From NCBI GenBank assembly GCA_021776335.1, contig JAJFGB010000007.1, positions 372,001 to 436,000 on the forward strand: a DNA stretch of 64,000 bases, in the 5' to 3' direction. A model generated the notes under the pieces. It was not told the DNA's origin and searched no databases. It was given only the letters and a program-made list of their open reading frames with translations. The translations under genes were made by a program, and so were the position numbers. Source of the stretch: Hyphococcus sp. (GTDB lineage: Bacteria; Pseudomonadota; Alphaproteobacteria; Caulobacterales; Parvularculaceae). This document shows, piece after piece, positions 1 through 8,200 of the stretch (positions are counted from its first letter, which is position 1; each line of letters opens with the position of its first letter).

Positions 1-417
1 TTTACGGATGATCCGTTTGAGGCGCTGTCGCGCCAGGATATTCTGCAAACAAAATATACCGGCGGCACGGTGCTGCATCTTTATATGAGTGAAAAACTTT
101 CAAGCGCCGCTGCCTGCCGCGAGCTTGTGCGGCGTTCTCTCAGCCGTCACCGTCTGCCGTATATTACGGTGACGCCAACCTTCTCGATTTGCCCACAGCA
201 TGGCTATCTTGCGGGTGAACATGCATTTTGCCCGAAATGCGATGCCGAGGCGCAAGCAGAGGGACGAGATGACGGTTTTGAACGACAGGTTTGCGAAGTG
301 TGGACACGGGTGATGGGCTATCACCGTCCAGTGTCTGCCTATAATCCAGGCAAAAAGTCGGAACATGAAGAACGGGCGCATTTCGTGGAAGAGCGCGCTT
401 TTCGGGACGTCGCATGA
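1..417 (+). CDS. nrdD: Anaerobic ribonucleoside-triphosphate reductase, C-terminal part
   Basis: The reading frame is open from base 1, so only the C-terminal 138 residues lie in the window. NrdD is the oxygen-sensitive class III ribonucleotide reductase, which makes dNTPs with a glycyl radical. The fragment has the zinc-site pattern CPxH followed by CPxC (bases about 190-240). Near the C-terminus is the glycyl-radical motif RVMGY, with the radical glycine codon at 316-318. The stop overlaps the nrdG start by 4 bases (ATGA), so the two are translationally coupled. The product is cytoplasmic. The identification rests on the characteristic FSICP, GYLAGEH and RVMGY blocks, and I am confident in it. 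Confidence 0.93.
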   Translation, partial: FTDDPFEALSRQDILQTKYTGGTVLHLYMSEKLSSAAACRELVRRSLSRHRLPYITVTPTFSICPQHGYLAGEHAFCPKCDAEAQAEGRDDGFERQVCEVWTRVMGYHRPVSAYNPGKKSEHEERAHFVEERAFRDVA

Positions 418-1121
418 GTGCTGATTGCGACCCAGCCGGCCTGCGCGTCGGGGGTTTTTTACCATTCACAATGGTCGATTACCCTGATGCGCTCGCCGCC
501 ATTATTTTCTGTCAGGGTTGCCCGCTAAAATGCGTCTATTGCCACAATCCGGACCTGATGCCGGCATGTGGCAGACGCCGGATCGAATGGCGCGACATCC
601 ATAAGCATCTCGTCCGGCGCGCCGGTCTGCTTGACGCCCTTGTTTTTTCCGGCGGTGAGCCGTTGATGCAAAGCGCGCTTCCCGCAGCAATGAGCGCAGC
701 AAAAAAGCTTGGCTACAAAATTGGCCTACACACATCCGGCATTGCGCCGGAACGGCTGCGCGAGGTTTTGCCGCTTCTCGACTGGGTTGGCTTTGATGTG
801 AAAGCGCCATTCGACAGATATGAAACGATCACCGGCGTTGCCGGCTCCGGCGAGAAAGCGCGGCAATCTCTGACGCTGCTCGCGGCGGCCGAAATCCCCA
901 CCGAAGTGCGCACGACGATCTGGCCCGGTCACGTGGATACGAATGAGCTGCGTGAAATCACAAGCGACGTGAAGCAAATGGGCATTCAAAGTTTTGCGGT
1001 GCAAGAAGCGCGCGATCCGTTAACCAGTATACCAAAGGGCGGCGAGATATTTGACGATCCGGTGCTGCTATCTGCGTTCGCTGGCAAATTTGCAGACTTC
1101 ACGCTTCGCCGTGCTGCCTAG
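414..1121 (+). CDS. nrdG: Anaerobic ribonucleotide reductase activating protein (radical SAM)
   Basis: This 235-residue radical SAM enzyme uses S-adenosylmethionine and a [4Fe-4S] cluster to install the glycyl radical in NrdD. The cluster motif CxxxCxxC is visible as CPLKCVYC near residue 40. It is followed by the SAM-binding FSGGEP motif near residue 80. The length fits the longer NrdG form found beside nrdD in many proteobacteria. The start is fixed by the ATGA overlap with nrdD. No further gene follows in the same orientation for more than 1 kb, so nrdD-nrdG is probably the whole operon here. Oxygen-responsive control is expected, but the promoter lies upstream of the window. Confidence 0.93.
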   Translation: MSADCDPAGLRVGGFLPFTMVDYPDALAAIIFCQGCPLKCVYCHNPDLMPACGRRRIEWRDIHKHLVRRAGLLDALVFSGGEPLMQSALPAAMSAAKKLGYKIGLHTSGIAPERLREVLPLLDWVGFDVKAPFDRYETITGVAGSGEKARQSLTLLAAAEIPTEVRTTIWPGHVDTNELREITSDVKQMGIQSFAVQEARDPLTSIPKGGEIFDDPVLLSAFAGKFADFTLRRAA

Positions 1122-1197
1122 TGCGGCGCCATGCGCTTTACCTGCGTGAATCAGAAATCACGGCCTGTGTTTAATGTGATTATTCGCTGGCCGTACC

Positions 1198-1884
1198 TCA
1201 AATACCAATACTGGATTTGGTTCTGCGGCGCGCGGCGCCGAGGCCAGCAAGCCCTACCAAAAACAGCGGCAGCGCAGCGGGGAGCGGGACGTCAGAAACG
1301 CCGCCAAGTTGAGTGATCCTATAATTAGCAGTAGCGACTACAGGAATGTTTATACCGTCGAAAATAAATGTACGTAGACTAATTGTTGCGGCAACAAAAT
1401 CACTTAATTGAAGACCGGCGGGAATAGAGCCATCGGAAAAAGCGGTTCCCGTCGGATCAAAAAAGTCAAATAGGATCGTATTATAAAAACCGGCAGGGTC
1501 AGTGCCGATTTGGGGGCTGCTGTCAGTCGCACCAAATTGATCCGAGCCATTGGCAGCAAGGTCATTGATTACAATCAATTGACTCTGAAAATCGGGATTT
1601 GCGGTCGAAAATTGGTCTAGTAAAATATCAACCCCTCCTGCGGAGTATACAAAAATTCCTCTGGGATCTGAAAAGCTCAGCTGCTGTGACGTGTCATATC
1701 TGATCATTCCCGTAATGGTTTGAATCGGGACAGCTTGATTTACAAAGCTGCCGGCTGGCAGACCAGCCGTGTTCCTTACGGACCGTTGCGTTGCCGTAAA
1801 ATCAATTGTCACAATTGCGGCGCTGCACGCAACTATCGCAATTAAATTGAAAATAAAGCCAAAACAAATCGCTCGAATGCTCAT
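1198..1884 (-). CDS. VPLPA-CTERM sorting-domain protein, function unknown
   Basis: This 228-residue exported protein has an N-terminal hydrophobic signal (residues 3-22) and a Ser/Thr/Asp-rich middle without a domain I recognise. Its C-terminus has the layout of the PEP-CTERM superfamily: VPLPAALPLF, a hydrophobic stretch, GLAGLGAARRR and a few polar residues. VPLPA-type tails are known substrates of a dedicated exosortase (XrtD type), which removes the tail and usually delivers the protein to the envelope or an exopolysaccharide matrix. No exosortase is in this window. The start is an ATG with an AGGGAT ribosome-binding site. Biological function is unknown; the sorting class is well supported. 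Confidence 0.8.
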   Translation of the reverse strand: MSIRAICFGFIFNLIAIVACSAAIVTIDFTATQRSVRNTAGLPAGSFVNQAVPIQTITGMIRYDTSQQLSFSDPRGIFVYSAGGVDILLDQFSTANPDFQSQLIVINDLAANGSDQFGATDSSPQIGTDPAGFYNTILFDFFDPTGTAFSDGSIPAGLQLSDFVAATISLRTFIFDGINIPVVATANYRITQLGGVSDVPLPAALPLFLVGLAGLGAARRRTKSSIGI

Positions 1885-2326
1885 GATAATCCCTATTGAT
1901 TCGATTTTTCGTCTATTGTTCTATCAGATCACCTATTATTTATCCGGTCCACAAGATTCTATAGATGCCTTTGCAACCGTTTGGAGAATTCTAGATTGAT
2001 AGGATCCCAGAGCATGCGAATGACCTGCCGATAAACTCTCCAAGCCGGCGGGTGCGGCGTCAAATAATTATACTTGGCTGATTTGCTTCTTGCAGAGGAT
2101 CTCGCAGGCTCCGCAATCGATGCCAGCGCAAAAAAGGGCAACTTGATTGTGATCGCGGTTTTGGCGCCCTGATTGCGGCTAATACCGAGCCAGTTATTGA
2201 TGCAGGTCAAATGATTGGCCTCGGTCTATTCCAGAATGCGCGTGAATTGAGATGAGACCGTTGAGGCATGCGCCCCGGCGGTCAGTGCCATGCGCGCTTG
2301 TGCGTTGAGTTCAGGGGAGGCGAAAG
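1885..2326. other. 442-base intergenic stretch with no clear gene
   Basis: This lies between the divergently transcribed VPLPA-CTERM gene and the dioxygenase-Rieske gene. It presumably contains both promoters, but I see no convincing -35/-10 pair. A plus-strand frame from about 2145 to 2255 reads like coding sequence (GFGALIAANTEP and on to a TGA) but has no start or known relative. It may be a gene remnant. A minus-strand frame at 1959-2210 is not supported. A strong ribosome-binding site (GGGGAGG) sits at 2314-2320, just before the next gene. Confidence 0.4.
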
Positions 2327-3607
2327 ATGCAGCCAAAATATACCGAGATCGCCAAAGACGAACCCATTCCGATGGGGTTGACGGAGAAAGTCATTGAGGG
2401 CGAGGTGTTCGTCATTCGCGGCTGTCTGCAAAGGCTTGGCGTTTTTGACGAAATCGCGGCGACCAGCATTGCCGGCATTCGCGACGCCGCTGGCGCTGAA
2501 GTCGTTGGAAAAATAAAGCGCGAAGGGTTCGATGCGATCCACCGTTTCGCCAGCCTTGATCAGATCGAAACGGCGACAGACAAAATCTACGAACACGCCT
2601 GCGATAAGGCACCGGACTGGGTTTCGAAAATTGCGCCGGGCCTGCTCGGTATCACAGAGCCCTATTTTTTCGAGCGCGGACCCAATATCCGTTTTCATGT
2701 GCCTTATGACATTATGGCCAGCAACGTGGAGGCGATGGACCGCTTTGCATCGAAGTCAGGCGGCGGTAAGCTGGCGCCGCATCCGAACCATCGCGACAGC
2801 TGGGTCGGCTGTCCGGATAATCTCATTAATATCTGGGCGGCGGTAGGTCCGATCCCCGAGGGCAATGGGCTGACGCTGTTTCCCGACGCTTTCACGCGTG
2901 ATGTTGCGCGCGTCGGCGCATCGATCGCTTTTGATGAAAACCCCGGCGAGCCGCTCAATTTTAATCTCGAGCCGGGCGATACGATCGTGTTTCACGGAGA
3001 GCATGTTCATTCTTCTGTGCTCAACCGCACTGACGGAACCCGGCATGCGGTCAGTTTTCGCATCGTAAAAGAAAAACCACATTTTCCCAACACGCATTAT
3101 CATCGCTATGCGCATTCTTCTCTTGCGGGCGGACCGCTCGACTTTTTTGCTGAGCTGCCGGCAAATTTGGCGTGGAGTTATGTGGAAACGCGCCTTGGCG
3201 GCGCTGCAAAGAAACTCGGCCTCAAAAAAGAGGAACCTCAACGGCAAAACCGCAGCCATGCGAGCCAGGACAAAAAACCCTTGGGCGGCAAGCGCACATT
3301 CAGCCTGTCGTCGCTGCCTGAAAATTCACTACACGCAATCACTGATGAGGTTTGTGTCGCGCGGATCGGTAAAGACAAAATCGCCGCCTTTGACCGTAAA
3401 TGTCCCCATGGCGGCGGCGACCTCGCTTTGGGCGTCATTCTCGATGGGGAAATTACGTGTCCCTGGCACAATCTTCGTTTTGATCCAAAGACTGGCGCCA
3501 GCGCCTGTCAGACCCTGAAAAGGGTGCGTATGTATGACATCAATGTCGAAGGCGATGATGTGACAGTGTCGCTTGATAATCCACACGCGCCGGCGGCGAG
3601 CGGCTAA
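2327..3607 (+). CDS. Fused 2-oxoglutarate/Fe(II) dioxygenase (PhyH-like) and Rieske [2Fe-2S] protein, copy 1
   Basis: This 426-residue protein joins two metal domains. Residues about 20-270 look like a phytanoyl-CoA dioxygenase-type cupin. The HxD iron motif is H155-R-D157, the distal histidine is H228 in the GEHVHSS segment, and R239 or R245 could bind 2-oxoglutarate. After a charged linker (about 295-325), residues 326-415 form a Rieske ferredoxin domain with C359-P-H361 and C378-P-W-H381. The family predicts oxidation of an unknown substrate; the Rieske domain could deliver electrons or hold the iron reduced, which is inference. No signal peptide is seen. Its stop is immediately adjacent to that of the convergent racemase-like gene. 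A paralogue with the same order lies at 58853-60127. Confidence 0.8.
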   Translation: MQPKYTEIAKDEPIPMGLTEKVIEGEVFVIRGCLQRLGVFDEIAATSIAGIRDAAGAEVVGKIKREGFDAIHRFASLDQIETATDKIYEHACDKAPDWVSKIAPGLLGITEPYFFERGPNIRFHVPYDIMASNVEAMDRFASKSGGGKLAPHPNHRDSWVGCPDNLINIWAAVGPIPEGNGLTLFPDAFTRDVARVGASIAFDENPGEPLNFNLEPGDTIVFHGEHVHSSVLNRTDGTRHAVSFRIVKEKPHFPNTHYHRYAHSSLAGGPLDFFAELPANLAWSYVETRLGGAAKKLGLKKEEPQRQNRSHASQDKKPLGGKRTFSLSSLPENSLHAITDEVCVARIGKDKIAAFDRKCPHGGGDLALGVILDGEITCPWHNLRFDPKTGASACQTLKRVRMYDINVEGDDVTVSLDNPHAPAASG

Positions 3608-4834
3608 TCAGGCGCCGATATATTTCGGCAACCGGGCGTTAAGACGGAATTGTTCATAGCGCCCGATGCCGAGCGTATCGGCAAGCTCATAGGGGCGAAC
3701 GCCGCCTTCCGGACCTAACAACGTTGCGACATCGCCAATACTAACCGTTGGCGCTGCGGCGCCAAGATCGACCGTTGTATGGCTGGCGCTCACAAGGCCG
3801 ATCATCGGATAGAGATTTTCGTTGATCAGCACATGCGTGCCGTTCCCGCCCTTGCGATAGACATAGCCGTCGGAGTGACCGCATTTGATCACAGCGACAT
3901 GGGTGGGTTTTTCCGCAATAAAAGGCCGACCATAGCCGACGGCGTCGCCAGCAGGCACCTGCATGACGCGAATGACGCGCGCTTTCAAATGATAGGCAAC
4001 CCGCAGCGGCGCATAATCATAAGGCGTGTCATCGGGGAAGATGCCGTAAAGCATATTGCCGGGACGAACCACATCAAGAGAAGCTTCCGGTAAATGCACA
4101 ATCGCGTTTGACGCTGAAGCGTGCAGATCACCCAACTCCATGCCGCGCGCCTGCGCATGCGTCACAAGCTCATTAAACTTTGCCAGCTGTTCAATATCAT
4201 AGCCTCTGGTTTCCGAAAACTCGGTGAACATACCGGTGATGTCCAGTTCATCGGCGCCGGCCAAATCCTCAAGCCAGGGGAGGGCCTCTTCATGCTTCAT
4301 CCCCAGGCGGTGAAACCCGGTGTCGATATAGGGTTGTATGCGGATCTTCCTGCCGGTTTTTTTTGCGAGCGCCATTAGTCGTTTTTTCGCGTCTTTCGCA
4401 TATACCGAAAAAGTAATATCGCGGCGCGCCAGTTCTTCGCCGGCCCAGTCCACATGCTCATCCATCAAGAGAATTGGTTTCGTAACGCCGGCGTCACGCG
4501 TTTCAATGGCTTCTTCTGCGGTAACGACGGCGATACCCGCAACTTGCGGCAATGAATCGACAAGCGGGCCGACGACCTTGTGATCAAGTCCATAGCCATT
4601 GCACTTCGCCACTGCCCAGATCGGGCGGCCATTGGCTTTTTGCGATATGATCGCCGCATTATGGGCAAAGGCCGACGGGCTCAGCTCCAGCCATGGGTCA
4701 GACCGGGCGCCAACATTGGCGGCATCGCCATGATGCCAGGTTTTTGTGCTTTTCTCGCCTGCGGCCGAACCCATTGTGGGCAAGATGGCGGCAGTCGCCG
4801 CCGTGGCGAGTAAATTCCTGCGTGAAACTGGCAT
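3608..4834 (-). CDS. Exported alanine racemase-like PLP enzyme with altered catalytic motif
   Basis: This 408-residue protein of the alanine racemase fold has a Tat-type signal (SRRNLLA followed by a hydrophobic segment and a small-residue cleavage region near residue 25), so it should act in the periplasm. The PLP lysine is K77 in VAKCNGYG. TGFHRLG and RPGNMLYG match further family blocks. However, the second catalytic residue, the tyrosine of the usual GYxDG motif, is histidine here (GHSDGY, codons near 3872-3889). The usual VSMD segment is VSASH. It could be a broad-specificity amino acid racemase variant or an enzyme with different chemistry. The start is an ATG behind GGGGAGGG. It is convergent with the dioxygenase-Rieske gene with no gap. 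Confidence 0.8.
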   Translation of the reverse strand: MPVSRRNLLATAATAAILPTMGSAAGEKSTKTWHHGDAANVGARSDPWLELSPSAFAHNAAIISQKANGRPIWAVAKCNGYGLDHKVVGPLVDSLPQVAGIAVVTAEEAIETRDAGVTKPILLMDEHVDWAGEELARRDITFSVYAKDAKKRLMALAKKTGRKIRIQPYIDTGFHRLGMKHEEALPWLEDLAGADELDITGMFTEFSETRGYDIEQLAKFNELVTHAQARGMELGDLHASASNAIVHLPEASLDVVRPGNMLYGIFPDDTPYDYAPLRVAYHLKARVIRVMQVPAGDAVGYGRPFIAEKPTHVAVIKCGHSDGYVYRKGGNGTHVLINENLYPMIGLVSASHTTVDLGAAAPTVSIGDVATLLGPEGGVRPYELADTLGIGRYEQFRLNARLPKYIGA

Positions 4835-5221
4835 TTGGTTTCCCTCCCCAGGGACGACATGAGCATCAATATCAGAGCGTATTAGCTGATTGGCTTATAG
4901 GTGAGTCTGTATATCGGTTGCACATAAAATTCAAAAGGAAGTTGGCGGCAGGCGTGATGCAGGTTGATGTTTTAACGTTCGACATATGATCGACAGAGTT
5001 TTTGCTGGCGATAAATATTTCTAAATCGCATTGCTTGTTTTTTCTTATTGCACAACCTCACGGCGTGTTTTTCTCAACGACCAATGCGTTCGTAAATTGA
5101 ATTTACAAAATCGCCGACATCCCGCTAACTGCACGCTCGCATTGCAACAAACCGCGCTGAGTTGTATAAACAAAAATAGTTGCGTTTCATGTTGTGGTAT
5201 TTCTAACTCGGGAGCGCGATA
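4835..5221. other. 387-base intergenic stretch, probable promoter region
   Basis: This lies between the divergent racemase-like gene and the giant nuclease gene and is visibly more A/T-rich than its neighbours. It should contain promoters for both. I see no confident promoter box, operator or structured RNA. A short frame at 5031-5222 has no features of a gene. A GGGAG ribosome-binding site lies at 5210-5214, in front of the nuclease ATG. Confidence 0.4.
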
Positions 5222-8200
5222 ATGGCCATTATTTACAATGAAAATTTTGATTCCTTTTTAGGTTTGGGATTTGCGCCTGCGCCTATAACCGGACAACTTG
5301 ATTCTGATGTTTATAGTATAACAGGATTATCTGACGGCGATTTAGGGTTTGGCGGTACTGCAACGACTGGCGACTTTGCACGTGGTCAGGATGATGATGG
5401 CGGTGTTACAACCGGCGGTATTTACGCCTTTACGGTTGCCGGCAATAATTTTTTCGGCTTCCAGCCAGGCGGCAGCGATCTGACCCCCGGGACGGTCACC
5501 ATCCGTGTTGAAAACACCAGCGGCGCCGCGCAAAATGAATTCACCCTCAACTATGATTTGCTGATCAATAATAACACCGGGCGCGCCAACAGCCTCAATG
5601 TGGCGGTTTCCACAGATGGCCTCATATTCACGCCGATTGCTGCGCTCGACGCGACGTCGGGAGAGGCGGCAGACGCCCTCGGCTTCCAGTCAACATCGCA
5701 GATGGCGACCTTCACCACTGACCTCGTCGGTGATGGCGGGTTTTTGTTCATCCAGTTTATAATGGATGATGTTTCTGGCGGTGGTTCGCGTGATGAATTT
5801 GGGTTGGACAATATTGTCATCGACACCGGCGCAGGCGCGCCGCCCGCATTGGTGATTAATGAAATTCACGCAGATCCGGCGGCGGGCCTTCCCGGTGACG
5901 CTAATGGCGACGGCGTGCGCAACGCAACCGCTGACGAATTTGTCGAAATCGTCAACACCTCGCCATTCGATGTTGATATTTCCGGGTTCACAATCAGTGA
6001 CGCCGTCGGTGTTCGCCACACATTCGCGGCCGGAACAACCCTCGCAACCGGCGCGGCGATTGTTGTCTTTGGCGGCGGCGCGCCAACCGGCGCCTTTGGC
6101 GGGGCGCTTGTGCAAACCGCCACCAGTGGCGCGCTTGGTCTTAATAATGGCGGCGACACGGTAACACTCACGGCGGCAGATGCGACCATCATCGACGAAG
6201 TTACTTATGGCGGCGAAGGCGGCAATAATCAGTCCTTGACCCGTGACCCCGATATCACCGGCGGGTTCGTGCAGCATTCAACGGTCGCAGATGCAGGCGG
6301 CGCGTTGTTCTCGCCGGGCGCTGAAACCGACGGGACATCATTTGTAGGCGGTCCGCCGCCAGGTGGGCCAACGCTGACAATCAACGAGATCGACTCCGAT
6401 ACGCCAGGTTCCGATTCGCTTGAGTTTGTTGAATTATATGATGGCGGCGTCGGCAACACGGCGCTCGATGACTTTGTTGTTGTCTTTTATAACGGCTCGG
6501 ACGATCGGTCTTATCGGGCCTTCGATCTTGACGGGTTTAGCACTGACGCCAACGGCTTTTTTGTCCTTGGTAACGCTGGCGTTGCTAATGTTGATTTGGT
6601 GATGCCGAATGGCTCGCTTCAAAATGGGCCTGACGCGGTCGCCCTGTTTATCGGCGCGGCGATTGATTTTCCCAATGACACGGCCATCACCACAACAGAC
6701 CTGATCGATGTTGTGGTTTATGGAACCGGCGACGCGAACGATCCGGGATTGCTCGGCGGCTTTGGCCAGGCGGTGCAGTTTGATGAAAACGCCAATGGCG
6801 ATGATGATAATGAATCACTTGCCGCCTTTCCCGATGGATCGGGCGCCTTTGTCGCGCAGGCCCCAACGCCAGGCGCCACGAACATCGCGCCCGGCTCATT
6901 TCTGATCAATGAGTTTCGCATCAGCCAGCCCGGCGCTGATGATGACGAATTTATCGAGCTGTTCGGCCCCTCTGCAGCGTCTTTGGACGGATTAACGCTG
7001 CTGGCTGTGTCAGGTGAATTTTCGCCGGGTCAAATTGACTTCGCGTTTGATCTGACCGGCGGCGCAACCGACGCCAATGGGTTGTTTTTCATCGGCAATG
7101 CGGCGCTCGATACCGGGACCTTCGATCCCGGCGACCTGACCCTTTCCGGCAGCCTGTTTGGATCGCCCACAACCTTTCTGCTGGTCAGCGGGTTCAGCGG
7201 CGCCGCTGGTGATGACCTGGATACGAATGATGATGGCGTCTTTGATACAACGCCTTTCAGCGCCATTATCGATTCCGTATCGATTATTGATGGCGACGCG
7301 ACGCCGGACGTTAATTTCAGCTCTGTTGTTATTGGACCGGATGGCGCCTTCACACCGGCGCACGCATTCCGGTCACCTGACGGCGGCGATTTTGCGCTGG
7401 GCCAGTTTGGTGACCTCAGCGTTGACACGCCGGGCGCGTCAAACCCGGTGGGCGCCAACGCCATTGCGGCGGCGATATATGAAATTCAGGGCGCGAGCCA
7501 TTTGTCGCCGCTGGTCGGCGAGCTGATTATCACCACCGGCATTGTCACGGCGCTCGCGGGGAATGGTTTTTATGTTCAGGACGCGACCGGTGACGGCAAT
7601 GACGCAACGTCAGACGGGGTCTTTGTATTCACCGGCGGCGCGCCCGGCGTTTTGGCCGGCGACGAGGTTTCAATCGTTGGCACGGTAACGGAATTTATTC
7701 CGGGCGGGGCCGGCACCGCCAATCTTTCGGTAACGAATATCTCAAATGTTTTGGCCGTTGATGTGCTGTCTTCGGGCAATGCACTGCCCGCGGCGATCGT
7801 GATTGGCGCCGGCGGACGATTGCCGCCGACGGAGTTTGTTGTGAACCCCGCTGAATTACCGGTCAATTTGCGCGATGCGGCAGACCTCGCAACGTACAAT
7901 TTTGATACAAGCGTCAATGGCGCTGACTTTTATGAAAGCCTCGAAGGCCAGCTTGTCACGATCCAGAACGCACAAGCCGTATCGTCAACAAACCGGTTTG
8001 GTGAAATTGTTGTCGTCGCTGATCAGGGTGTTGGCGCAACGGGGCTTAATGCGCGGGGCGGTCTTCAGCTTGGCGAAAATGACGTCAATCCTGAGCGTAT
8101 TCAGATCGACGATAATCTTCTTGGCTTTGGCGCGCTGCCAAATGTGGGCGTTGGTGATTTACTTGGCGATATTACGGGTGTTGTCGATTACAATTTCGGC

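Noticed and set aside
1959-2210. Minus-strand frame of 83 residues upstream of the dioxygenase-Rieske gene
   Set aside because: No start signal, motif or composition that would support a gene.
5031-5222. Plus-strand 63-codon frame ending at the nuclease start
   Set aside because: Ends at the ATG of the nuclease gene, A/T-rich, no ribosome-binding site; most likely leader sequence.
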